Shown here: in pieces, positions 7,886 to 15,480 of the stretch
How positions within the stretch are numbered: position 1 is the stretch's first letter
How the letters are laid out: each line of letters starts with the position of its first letter
Source of the DNA: JBMCLJ01 sp048615375
Lineage (GTDB): Bacteria > Patescibacteriota > Dojkabacteria > JAOAGR01
Length of the DNA stretch: 16,297 nucleotides
Reading direction: 5' to 3'
Assembly (NCBI GenBank): GCA_048615375.1
Contig: JBMCLJ010000023.1
Span: 1-16,297 of the forward strand
Translations under genes and position numbers: made by a program
The notes under the pieces: model-generated
The model's database searches: none
Told to the model about the DNA's origin: nothing
What the model saw: the letters and a program-made list of their open reading frames with translations, nothing else

Positions 7886-8001
7886 AAGATTTCCTGTCGA
7901 GATTGGTGATTAGTAGGTTATTACTGGTTTTCAGTGCCTTTATAACCTCTTCCAATCCAGCATTCATAATTAAATTCATGCGATAGATAAAAGTGTTCAC
8001 A
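7886..8001. other. Convergent gap between pyrD and the amidase gene
   Basis: A 116-base gap between two convergent gene ends. I see no stem-loop followed by a T-run in either direction, so termination may rely on other means. Confidence 0.4.
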
Positions 8002-10116
8002 CTACGGGGATAGTCGTACTTCGACGGGCACCCATGGGTAGCGTGGATTCTGTTGAGTGAATAGTCCAAGACTATCTTTTCCGTTAAGAAAATATACCCT
8101 ATCAGAGTTACTTATTACCAGGTTTTCCAGAACTGACTGGGCTTGCGTTACATATTTAGTTTTTCCTTCTGCAGAGACTCGGGACACGGTGCTCGCATTA
8201 TCATGGAGTGTATATACGTTATTTTGTGAATCAACGTGTAGTTCTACTGGTTCGTCCGCTACTACCGCTAAACGTTGAACAACATCATCAGTGGAGATTT
8301 TGTATACATCATTAGTGGCATAGAGTGAAACATACACCTCATCTTCATGTGAGACCGCTACATCAGACGGGAAAAGACCGGGTATGCTAATATCATGAGA
8401 TTCCCCTGAGGGAGAAATCTTTGTTACCGAATTTCCATGATAATTTGCTGTATAGAGATTTCCACCAGCATCTGATGTCAGTGCAACAGGTCGAGCACCT
8501 GTTTGAGCAAAGATTTCATAACCACTTTCTGTTACTTTTGCCACTGCATTTAGCTCAGGTATTGTAATATACAAAGTGTCGCTCACGTATTCCATATCGG
8601 TAACCGCTTCAGTAAGACTAACAACATCAGTCACCGCGTTTCCTGCCCCGATAGATACAATCTTTTGAGATACGCTGCTGTAGGCATACATAGTGACATT
8701 GTTCCCCGGTACAAGTTTGTCAATTATCATACCGGTTTGTACATTCATACGAAAAGAGGGTCTACGAATATGAGGTTGGCGTAAGTTTACCTGATTCACT
8801 GCCTTTACTGTTCCATCCTTATGTGCTGCGATAAGAGTACCGTTGCTATCGAATGACACAGTAGTAAGTTCATACGAACCATGTAAAAAATTTTCCACTA
8901 ATTTGTAGTTTTGACATCTGCCGTGTAAGCTTGCTTTCATGGCATTGCATGTATCAAGCGCCGTTCTTTGTGCCAGTAACTCCTCCGACGCAGCTTTAGT
9001 TCTGCTTGTCAGCTCTGGGAGTGCATCGTAAAGGATCTGCCCAGGGCATTCTGTCTCCATCCAATCCCGGTGACCGGAAATTCGAGGGTTTTTAATATGC
9101 TGGTAATTTGGATCCATTTCTCCTTTAATGTCCGTAACAACCTCTTCCGGATCGAGGTTGTACCGTGCCAATAACATACCAACCAGACTTTGTAAGCTTT
9201 CTCTGGCACTGGAAGAGATATCAGAGCTGGTAAAATTTCCAAGAAGTGAAATTCCTACAGTGCCACGGTTATGCGCATATGTGTGGCCTGCAACAACACC
9301 TTCTCCACCATTCCTCCCTTCATATATAACACCATTTGGATCAATCAGATAGTTATACCCGATGTCTGTCCATGCAAGAATGCGGGCGTGATAATTCCAG
9401 ATAGAGCGGACTTCTGAATCCCAGTCATTTGAGCTGTTTGACGTGTCAGTGTGGTGAATAATAATGTGGCTCAGGTCGAAATATTCTGTTTCCCATGCAG
9501 GGTTACTACAGTTCGAAGGTGAGTTCACGTTCATATCAGGACAGCCCCAGCCTTCACGCGAACGTATTGGTACTCCGTCAATTGTGTATGATTGTTCCTG
9601 CTGCAGGCCTGGTGCATGAGAGATACCATCATACATAAAGTGGACACTAACGGTGACAGGAAGTACACGAGTCTCTTTAAGACGAAGGTCTATGTTTTTT
9701 ACAGGTATCTGGCCAACGATATTTGCGGAAACAGCTTTATCCGGCAGCAGGTCTGCATCATAAAATTCACTTTGATACTTCGGAGTTGTACTTACATGGG
9801 GCACTTTTTCAGGAATCCTGAAGCTGGACCATATTCCCGGGGTTGCGCTATTTTCATGTACCAGATATTCAAGTACTATGACTCCTGTTCTGCTCCGTTC
9901 AACTTCCAGTCGAATTTCGGTTGCCGCAAAAGGGTTTGTAAGAGATATAACTTGCTGTACTGCATCAAGCTGAACTGTATGTTTGCGGGATTGGTAATCC
10001 GGGCGACTTTGAGTGTGTACGCTACTTGCTCCACTTGCAGACAAAAACGATGCAAGAGCAGTTACTGTAATCAGAGAGAAACAGAAGGCTTGTTTAATCG
10101 TACGATTTATAGCCAC
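8002..10116 (-). CDS. Secreted PGRP-type N-acetylmuramoyl-L-alanine amidase with propeller-like tail
   Basis: A 704-residue exported protein that probably cleaves the amide bond between N-acetylmuramic acid and L-Ala in peptidoglycan. The signal peptide is residues 1-30 (INRTIKQAFCFSLITVTALA). A beta-rich region (about 35-180) precedes an Amidase_2/PGRP domain at about 185-370: SREGWGC, HIIIHHTDT (zinc His about 221), IGYNYLIDPNGVIYEGR (Tyr about 254), GTVGISLLGNF, and GHRDW...ECPG (zinc His about 349, Cys about 357). All three zinc ligands and the catalytic Tyr are present. The last 280 residues hold repeated blades such as GGNLYTANYHGNSVTKISPSG and QNNVYTLHDNASTVSRVSAEG, like NHL/SMP-30 beta-propellers. 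GTG 10116 is chosen because the signal peptide begins there and a promoter ends 6 bases before it. The frame is open to 10257, but that part lacks protein character. Confidence 0.88.
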   Translation of the reverse strand: MAINRTIKQAFCFSLITVTALASFLSASGASSVHTQSRPDYQSRKHTVQLDAVQQVISLTNPFAATEIRLEVERSRTGVIVLEYLVHENSATPGIWSSFRIPEKVPHVSTTPKYQSEFYDADLLPDKAVSANIVGQIPVKNIDLRLKETRVLPVTVSVHFMYDGISHAPGLQQEQSYTIDGVPIRSREGWGCPDMNVNSPSNCSNPAWETEYFDLSHIIIHHTDTSNSSNDWDSEVRSIWNYHARILAWTDIGYNYLIDPNGVIYEGRNGGEGVVAGHTYAHNRGTVGISLLGNFTSSDISSSARESLQSLVGMLLARYNLDPEEVVTDIKGEMDPNYQHIKNPRISGHRDWMETECPGQILYDALPELTSRTKAASEELLAQRTALDTCNAMKASLHGRCQNYKLVENFLHGSYELTTVSFDSNGTLIAAHKDGTVKAVNQVNLRQPHIRRPSFRMNVQTGMIIDKLVPGNNVTMYAYSSVSQKIVSIGAGNAVTDVVSLTEAVTDMEYVSDTLYITIPELNAVAKVTESGYEIFAQTGARPVALTSDAGGNLYTANYHGNSVTKISPSGESHDISIPGLFPSDVAVSHEDEVYVSLYATNDVYKISTDDVVQRLAVVADEPVELHVDSQNNVYTLHDNASTVSRVSAEGKTKYVTQAQSVLENLVISNSDRVYFLNGKDSLGLFTQQNPRYPWVPVEVRLSP

Positions 10117-10122
10117 ATGTAT

Positions 10123-10151
10123 ATTGTACACCTCCCTCACAGCATATTCAA
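10123..10151 (-). promoter_or_regulatory. Promoter giving a leaderless amidase mRNA
   Basis: On the minus strand TTGAAT (10151-10146), a 17-base spacer and TACAAT (10128-10123) are followed by 6 bases and then GTG 10116, so transcription would begin at the start codon. A GGAGGT (10135-10130) also lies upstream but 13 bases from the GTG and within the promoter, so it is unlikely to be in the mRNA made from this promoter. It could matter on a longer transcript from the lipoprotein gene. Confidence 0.6.
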
Positions 10152-10174
10152 CGACCAGTCTTGGATATGTAATT

Positions 10175-10378
10175 CTATGGTGTTGTGGCAGGGGCAGGGA
10201 AAGCAGAATCTTCAGCACACTTCTCCTCTGCAAGATATAAAACTTCATCTTGCACACCCAAACTCCGAAAAATTCCAGTTGTTGGCTCTTGAGTAGTCAC
10301 GCATTCACCACCTGGTAAAGCTATTATTGTGCGGAACAAATCAGCACCAATGGGGTATGGTTCAGTCTGAGCCACCAC
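10175..10378 (-). CDS. Short ORF overlapping the lipoprotein gene; probable frameshifted continuation
   Basis: A 67-codon frame from GTG 10378 that overlaps the end of the lipoprotein gene by 17 bases, one base out of frame. It has no signal peptide and contains two cysteines (GGECVTTQ and EEKCAED), PIGADLFRTIIALPGG and a Pro-rich end (FPAPATTP). Either it is a separate gene translated by coupling, or it is the true C-terminal half of the lipoprotein cut off by a one-base change near GGTGGTGGC (about 10363-10372). The second reading is favoured because the piece alone would be a cytoplasmic protein with no start signal. No family recognised. Confidence 0.4.
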   Translation of the reverse strand: MVAQTEPYPIGADLFRTIIALPGGECVTTQEPTTGIFRSLGVQDEVLYLAEEKCAEDSAFPAPATTP

Positions 10379-10736
10379 CTTCAGTCCTCACAGCATTGCG
10401 TATAGCTTCTTTATCTTCACTAGATAGCGAATCAGAACCCATTTCAAATATAACACGCAATGTGAATCCAGTATCTTGATCGCCATCCACCAGCACTTTT
10501 TCATCTATACTCGGTTGCCTCGGCTCTCGTAACCCACGCCCTCTTCTCAAGCTCTGTTCGTAATTAATCATGGTGCACGCATAAGAAGTATCACTTTCAC
10601 ACGCCTCAGGTCCTGGTGTTGGTGTGGTAGTAGTCACCGCCGTTGATATCATTTGACCCACAGGAGAAGCTGCGGGTGTTTCAGCGGGTCTGTCAGGGAA
10701 AGAGCACGAAACAAGGAGAATTGAAACAAGTAACAA
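10362..10736 (-). CDS. Small lipoprotein of unknown function
   Basis: From TTG 10736 this encodes 124 residues starting with a hydrophobic stretch and a lipobox, LVSC (LLVSILLVSC), so Cys would be lipidated and the protein held at the outer face of the membrane. A Pro/Thr-rich linker (TTTTPTPGPEA) follows, then a domain with CESDTSYACTM and TLRVIFEMGSDSLSSEDKEAIRNAV. No family recognised. From TTG there are no positive charges before the hydrophobic core; the frame is open upstream and would add ERPDYRR, a proper n-region, if translation began at ATA 10778. It is the first gene of a minus-strand series with the overlapping ORF and the amidase, so a cell-envelope role is plausible but unproven. 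Confidence 0.6.
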   Translation of the reverse strand: MLLVSILLVSCSFPDRPAETPAASPVGQMISTAVTTTTPTPGPEACESDTSYACTMINYEQSLRRGRGLREPRQPSIDEKVLVDGDQDTGFTLRVIFEMGSDSLSSEDKEAIRNAVRTEGGGSD

Positions 10737-10784
10737 TCCACCTACGGTTCTCCTATAGTCAGGCCTTTCAGATCCTATAGTTGG

Positions 10785-10790
10785 ATTATA
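10785..10790 (-). promoter_or_regulatory. Perfect TATAAT -10 box for the lipoprotein gene
   Basis: TATAAT (10790-10785, minus strand) is a consensus -10. Transcription would start near 10778, which is in frame with the lipoprotein and reads ATA. No good -35 is visible. It lies back-to-back with the M50 protease promoter. Confidence 0.55.
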
Positions 10791-10837
10791 CTACACTTCA
10801 TTACAAACATTAACCATGCTATGTATTCCCTCTCGAC

Positions 10838-10843
10838 TATACT
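10838..10843 (+). promoter_or_regulatory. -10 box giving a leaderless M50 protease mRNA
   Basis: TATACT is followed by 6 bases (AGTGTT) and then ATG 10850, so the transcript should begin at the start codon. No Shine-Dalgarno sequence and no clear -35 are present. Confidence 0.55.
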
Positions 10844-10849
10844 AGTGTT

Positions 10850-11575
10850 ATGGATGGTATTAAACTAGGAAAAGTCTTTGGGATTGAGATCTGGCTGCAT
10901 TATACGTGGTTTTTTATTTTTTTACTGGTAGTTACTTCGTACTCATTTGATATTTTACCGAGAGTTTTGCAGCAGTTCTCCGCTATCAGTTACCTGCTTA
11001 TTGGGCTTGTGATCACCTTGTTATTCTTTGGCTCAATTTTATTTCACGAGCTTGCTCACTCGTTGTATGCAAGGAAAAAAGGGTTATATGTACGGAGGAT
11101 TACTCTGTTTATTTTTGGCGGTGCTGCCGAAATAGAGAGTGAACCGAAGAAGCCGGTTACAGAGTTTGTTATGGCAGGTGTCGGGCCATTAGCAAGCATT
11201 GCACTTGCAGTCGTATTTTTCTCAATCGCCCTTATAGGTCTGGTTACAGGCAGTGTCACCCTCCAGGTTATCGGGAGCACGCTCGCGGTTACTAATTTTA
11301 TTTTAGCAATTTTTAATCTCATTCCTGGTTTTCCTATGGATGGTGGAAGAATGGTACGGGCTGCACTATGGAAGCTTACCGGGAACTTTCAACAAGCTAC
11401 CAGAATTGCTTCCTTTCTGGGAAAAGTAACAGCTGCACTCATTATTGTCTTTGGTATTATACGGGTTGTGATGGGTGTGGGAATCGGCGGGTTCTGGTTA
11501 ATCTTGATTGGAATATTCCTTTTCGGAGCGGCGAGTGCAGCAAACAGAGAGAGGCGGTTAAACCCGGAAGTGTGA
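10850..11575 (+). CDS. Site-2 protease family zinc metalloprotease (M50)
   Basis: A 241-residue integral membrane protease that cuts substrates within the membrane. The zinc motif HELAH is at 66-70 within a hydrophobic helix (LLFFGSILFHELAHSLYARKKG split across the membrane edge), and the third ligand Asp164 sits in NLIPGFPMDGGRMVRA. LFIFGGAAEIESEPK (86-100) matches the conserved loop of the compact rhomboid-unrelated S2P subfamily. About six membrane helices are seen. There is no PDZ or CBS domain, so this is the minimal form, whose substrates are usually unknown; anti-sigma factors or signal-peptide remnants are known substrates for relatives. It is divergent from the lipoprotein gene and ends 11 bases from the convergent typA gene. 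Confidence 0.92.
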   Translation: MDGIKLGKVFGIEIWLHYTWFFIFLLVVTSYSFDILPRVLQQFSAISYLLIGLVITLLFFGSILFHELAHSLYARKKGLYVRRITLFIFGGAAEIESEPKKPVTEFVMAGVGPLASIALAVVFFSIALIGLVTGSVTLQVIGSTLAVTNFILAIFNLIPGFPMDGGRMVRAALWKLTGNFQQATRIASFLGKVTAALIIVFGIIRVVMGVGIGGFWLILIGIFLFGAASAANRERRLNPEV

Positions 11576-11586
11576 AACATCAGATA

Positions 11587-13530
11587 TTACTTTCCCTCCA
11601 TCATCTGCTTCGCGAAACCGGTTAGCTGGTCACGTTTTGCCCACTTTCTCTCATAACCTTTCAGGTAAACCTTCCGTAAACGCAGATGATGTGGCGTCAC
11701 TTCAAGAATCTCATCTTTCGCTATGAAAAGTAACGCGAAATCGAGCGTCAGCTGCATCGGAGGCTTTAACGTGACATGAGTTACCTGCGCCTGGTTAACT
11801 CTCACTCCCGATTTGTGCCGAGCTTTACATACATTTACTTCAAGATCTTCGTCAAATTTATGTATACCAACTACCATACCTTCGTATACTTCCTCTGATC
11901 CTCCGATAAAAAGATCCCCTTTCCACTGCACGGTATTCAGCGCGTAGTCCACCGAGATACCTGATTCACTTGCGATGAGCACTCCTTTACGATGAAGTTC
12001 TGGTAGTTTCGGGTCAAAAGGTACATAGTCCAGAAGGTAGTTATTCAGAGCAACGTTACCTTTCGTCCGGGTAAGAAGTTCATTGCGTAAGCCAAGAAGA
12101 TTACGGGTTAAAATTTTGCTGGTATAACGGGTTTCATTATTGTCCATTTCTACATTCGTAATTTCGGCTCTTCGTGTGCCGAGAGCAGAAACAACGTCGT
12201 TACTATATTCTTCGGGAACGTCAATGATTAGCTCTTCTACGGGCTCCATTTTCACTCCGCCTTCCTCCTTGATGACAACTTCAGGCTTACGGATCTGGAA
12301 TTCATACCCTTCCCTGCGAAGGGTTTCGATCAAGATCGATAGCTGCAACTCGCCTCTTCCAGCGACATAGTACGCACCATCATCGCCTTTAGTGATTTCG
12401 AGGCTGATATTCGTTTCAAGCTCACGCTCAAGTCTTTGTTGTAAAAGTTTAGCGGTAACAAATTTCCCATCTTTTCCTACGAGGGGGGACGTTGAAGCTT
12501 CAAATTTGATCCTCACTGAGGGGTCTGATATTCGAATTTTTGGTAGTACGTCGACCTTATCAGGATCACAAAGAGTTGCACTGATTGCCGTTGAGTCTAC
12601 TCCTGCAATCGCTACAATTTCTCCTGCAACTGCTTCAGGTATTTCCATAAAGCCCATGCCTTCGCGAACAAGGATTTTTTTGACTCTTCCTCGCGCAACA
12701 ATTTGAGGATCTCTCTTCTCCTCACCAGGAACAGCTACAACAACTGACTGATCATGCTTGATTGTACCGCGAGAAATTTTCCCGATCAGGTATCTACCCA
12801 GATGTGAATCGTACTCAAGCGAAGAAATAAGCATCTGGAATGGTTTATCAGGATCTCCCGCGCCAGCAGCAGCGTCAGCAATACTCGACATTCTTTCAAT
12901 TGGCGATGGAACATGCTCAATAATTCCTTCGAGAAGTGGTTTTAAGTCACCTGGGAGAGAGTCGGGCACGGTAAGGTCACCTTCAGGTAGTGAAGTAAAC
13001 ACCTTCCCTTCACGACCAATCGCGTAGAATACCGGAAATTCCAGCTGGCTCTCATCGGTTGCCAGATCAAGAAAGAGGTCGTTTACCCTTTGAAGAATGC
13101 CATTCGGGTCAGCGAGTTTTTTATCAATTTTATTAATAATCAGGATTGGTTTAAGGCCAAGTTTAAACGCTTGCTGGAGTACGAACTTTGTTTGTGGTTT
13201 CGGACCTTCCTGGGCATCAACGAGCAAAATACAGCCATCAGCCATATTTAGTGTCCGTTCAACTTCTCCGCTGAAGTCAGTATGACCGGGAGTATCAATG
13301 ATATTAATTTTATACTCCCCGAACCGTACTGATATATTCTTGGCGGTAATCGTAATTCCTTTCTCACGCTCAAGGTCACCGGAGTCAAGAATCATTTCCT
13401 GGCTCATTTCATCCTGATTATCCCGAAACAGGTTGCTCTGCTTCATAAAAGCATCAACCAGGGTCGTCTTCCCATGGTCGACATGCGCGACAATAGCAAT
13501 ATTTCTTAATTTTAATGGGTCAATACTCAC
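11587..13530 (-). CDS. typA: TypA/BipA ribosome-binding GTPase
   Basis: A 647-residue translational GTPase related to EF-G and LepA that binds the 70S ribosome and helps assembly and stress growth. GTPase motifs: AHVDHGKTT (15-23), switch region REKGITI (56-62), DTPGH (79-83) and NKID (133-136). Domain II, the EF-G-type domain III (GRGELQLSILIETLRREGYEFQIRKPEV split over positions 400-425) and the TypA-specific C-terminal domain (LTLDFALLFIAKDEILEVTPHHLRLRK in parts near 600-625) are present. It is somewhat longer than E. coli BipA (607). The start is GTG 13530; MSIDPLKLRNIAIVAHVDHG fits the family start, and AAAGAG a few bases upstream can serve as a weak ribosome site. The gene is intact. 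Confidence 0.96.
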   Translation of the reverse strand: MSIDPLKLRNIAIVAHVDHGKTTLVDAFMKQSNLFRDNQDEMSQEMILDSGDLEREKGITITAKNISVRFGEYKINIIDTPGHTDFSGEVERTLNMADGCILLVDAQEGPKPQTKFVLQQAFKLGLKPILIINKIDKKLADPNGILQRVNDLFLDLATDESQLEFPVFYAIGREGKVFTSLPEGDLTVPDSLPGDLKPLLEGIIEHVPSPIERMSSIADAAAGAGDPDKPFQMLISSLEYDSHLGRYLIGKISRGTIKHDQSVVVAVPGEEKRDPQIVARGRVKKILVREGMGFMEIPEAVAGEIVAIAGVDSTAISATLCDPDKVDVLPKIRISDPSVRIKFEASTSPLVGKDGKFVTAKLLQQRLERELETNISLEITKGDDGAYYVAGRGELQLSILIETLRREGYEFQIRKPEVVIKEEGGVKMEPVEELIIDVPEEYSNDVVSALGTRRAEITNVEMDNNETRYTSKILTRNLLGLRNELLTRTKGNVALNNYLLDYVPFDPKLPELHRKGVLIASESGISVDYALNTVQWKGDLFIGGSEEVYEGMVVGIHKFDEDLEVNVCKARHKSGVRVNQAQVTHVTLKPPMQLTLDFALLFIAKDEILEVTPHHLRLRKVYLKGYERKWAKRDQLTGFAKQMMEGK

Positions 13531-13547
13531 AACTCTTTAATCCAGGG

Positions 13548-13556
13548 ATTGTACCA
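13548..13556 (-). promoter_or_regulatory. Extended -10 promoter of typA
   Basis: On the minus strand TGGTACAAT (13556-13548) fits TG-N-TACAAT. It ends 17 bases before GTG 13530, giving a leader of about 10 bases that still contains AAAGAG. No -35 match is visible. Confidence 0.55.
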
Positions 13557-13729
13557 TAGATAGGATTTTCTCACAGCCTGGATAATTAGAATATCGCTCG
13601 TCAAAGATGGATGAAATAAAAGCTACAAATAAACACTCTAAGCACTAAAGCTCACTTCATAGAAGAATCGTACGTAATGGCGACCTACTCTAAAAGATGA
13701 AAAGTAATTAAGTAATTGATTCGAATACT

Positions 13730-14479
13730 ATGACAAAAGAAATTAGAAATGAAAATGTAGAAAAACTCGAAGTAGGTACTATTTACTTTATTGTAAAACC
13801 AAAAGTAAATCAGGAAAAACTTTCCGGGGAGGAAGACATACAGAGGTTTCATATGGTTTTGGCACCAAAGGATACCAGGCAGTTTCGTTCTATTATCGTG
13901 GGGCATAAAAAGTTGCCTGGTATAACGGAACACAACCGTTACTGGGGCTATGTGAATGCGCTGTACCAATCTGAAGAGAAGTTTCATCAGGAATTTGAGG
14001 GTGGGGAACACGAGACTAAAACCCGGGGAACGCAACACGAAGATCCAGCGAGAGTTGCTGGAGAAGGAGTGTACGCTTTTGTAACGCATGGAGATCATAC
14101 TCACTTTATTTATGAACTTAACCAGCCACGGGATACTGGAGAAGTTCAGGAAGACCTGAATATCAAGCCAGAAGGAAGCTATATCGTGAGCGTAAAAAAC
14201 CCGAAGAGAGGTGCACCAAAAAGCGCTGGTCTCCCTCGAACAGAAAATGTTGAGTATCCGCAAAATCTTCAACAGCTTTTTGACGATAAGCGGTTTATCA
14301 GTGTGAGTGATACCAAACTTCTCGACTACGAAGGAGCTGAAGTAGTATTGATCGGGTCACAGGAAGAGGTGAGCAAAGAACTGGGAATAGAACTCGATGA
14401 AAATAAACGCTACCATGAACTTCATCTTGATAAAGGATCTCTCGAGAAAAAGCCGATGAAAGAAGGCAAGTGGCAGTAA
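13730..14479 (+). CDS. Conserved-looking protein of unknown function (249 aa)
   Basis: A soluble 249-residue protein without signal peptide or membrane helix. Codon pattern and balanced composition show a real gene. Notable segments are VGTIYFIVKPKV (15-26), DIQRFHMVLAPKD (36-48), RSIIVGHKKLPG (53-64), RYWGYV (70-75), ARVAGEGVYAFVTHGDHTHF (107-126) and PEGSYIVSVKNPK. The His/Asp cluster HGDHTH at 120-125 could bind metal, but this is a guess. The C-terminal 70 residues are charged (ELGIELDENKRYHELHL). I do not recognise the family. ATG 13730 has no Shine-Dalgarno sequence. The gene lies after a 170-base gap from typA and ends 12 bases from the convergent LLM oxidoreductase gene. Confidence 0.8.
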   Translation: MTKEIRNENVEKLEVGTIYFIVKPKVNQEKLSGEEDIQRFHMVLAPKDTRQFRSIIVGHKKLPGITEHNRYWGYVNALYQSEEKFHQEFEGGEHETKTRGTQHEDPARVAGEGVYAFVTHGDHTHFIYELNQPRDTGEVQEDLNIKPEGSYIVSVKNPKRGAPKSAGLPRTENVEYPQNLQQLFDDKRFISVSDTKLLDYEGAEVVLIGSQEEVSKELGIELDENKRYHELHLDKGSLEKKPMKEGKWQ

Positions 14480-14491
14480 TGCCTGCATTGT

Positions 14492-15465
14492 TTACCAGGA
14501 ATTGTCAATTGAAAATTCTCGGATAAATTCGTCTTGATTTTTCCCGACATTATGTACGTAAACCCTGTCGAAACCCATATTCACGAACTCCTGGATATGT
14601 TTTCTGTGCGCTTCAATATCTGAAGAAATAAACACCCTCCCTTTAAAGTCCTCAGGTCTCACAAGCTTCGCCATAGACTGAAAGTCTTCAGGGTTTTTAA
14701 TATCTGACTTGGGAAACGGCATGCCCCCATTCGGCCATTCACGCAGCGCGTTCTGAAGGGCTTCTTCGTCTGTTTCTGCCCAGGAAAGGTGAACTTGAAT
14801 GATTTTCATCATTTTCTTCGCATCTTTACCGGTTTTTTTCGCGCCTTGAGAGAAACTTTCGAGCAGTATACTGAGTTTTTTGCTACTTCCACTTGTTACG
14901 ATAATGCCATCACAATATTCCCCTGCCCATTTCGCGACATACGGACCTGCTGTACCGATGTAAATTGGTGGTGGTCGTTCAGGAACTGTCCACAACCGTA
15001 CCCGATCCATTCCAAAAAACACACCCTCATGCTTGACAACTTCCCCGGTGAAAAGCTTCTTAATCATCTCAGTCGCTTCCTGCAGCATCTTTACCCGGAT
15101 ATGCGGCTCTTGCCAGTACGTACCAACCACATGCTCGTTAAGAAGCTCTCCCGTACCCAAACCAAGCCAGAACCTTCCCGGTGTCATATACTCCTGGGTC
15201 GCCGCTGCCTGGGCAATTGTCGATGGGTGGTGACGGAACGAAGGGCAGGTCACGCCAGATCCAAAGTCCACAGCCTCAGTCGCCTGACCAACTGCCCCAT
15301 AAGACTCCACGCGAAAGAACTTTCGCCCTGCTCAGGAGTCCACGGCTGGAAGTGGTCAGAAATAAACGCTCCGGAAAAACCGTGCTTTTCAGCAAGCTGA
15401 ATAAACTCAAGAAGCTTAACCGGATTATATTGCTCACACGCTGCTGAATAACCTATCTTTGTCAT
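14492..15465 (-). pseudogene. LLM flavin oxidoreductase, F420-G6PDH-like, split by a one-base frameshift
   Basis: Two frames together give a full luciferase-like (LLM) oxidoreductase of about 324 residues, close to the F420-dependent glucose-6-phosphate dehydrogenase-like family. The first (ATG 15465) reads KIGYSAACEQYNP, ISDHFQPWTPEQGESSFAW, then loses the family pattern and stops at 15250. The second (open from 15310 to 14492) resumes with GQATEAVDFGSGVTCPSFRHHPSTIAQAAAT, shown here only in part, then GRFWLGLGTGELLNEHV and PPPIYIGTAGPYVAKWAGEYCDGI. The join falls at GGGG (15298-15295): five Gs, or a -1 slip, would give SLMGAVGQATEAV. Everything else is well conserved, so it is a recent mutation, a sequencing error or recoding. 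It starts 15 bases after the upstream LLM gene and so forms an operon with it. Cofactor (F420 or FMN) is inferred from family. Confidence 0.8.
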
Positions 15466-15480
15466 ACTATTTTAAATAAT

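Noticed and set aside
10130..10135. GGAGGT as the amidase Shine-Dalgarno site
   Set aside because: It is 13 bases from GTG 10116 and inside the promoter spacer, so the main transcript would not contain it.
10117..10257. N-terminal extension of the amidase up to 10257
   Set aside because: It would bury the signal peptide 47 residues in, and the extension overlaps the upstream ORF and has no protein character.
9592..10296. A 234-codon plus-strand ORF
   Set aside because: It is antisense to the amidase gene and is Cys/Tyr/Arg-rich as expected for a shadow frame.
13685..14272. A 195-codon minus-strand ORF
   Set aside because: It is antisense to the intact 249-residue gene and rich in Phe, Ser and His without any motif.
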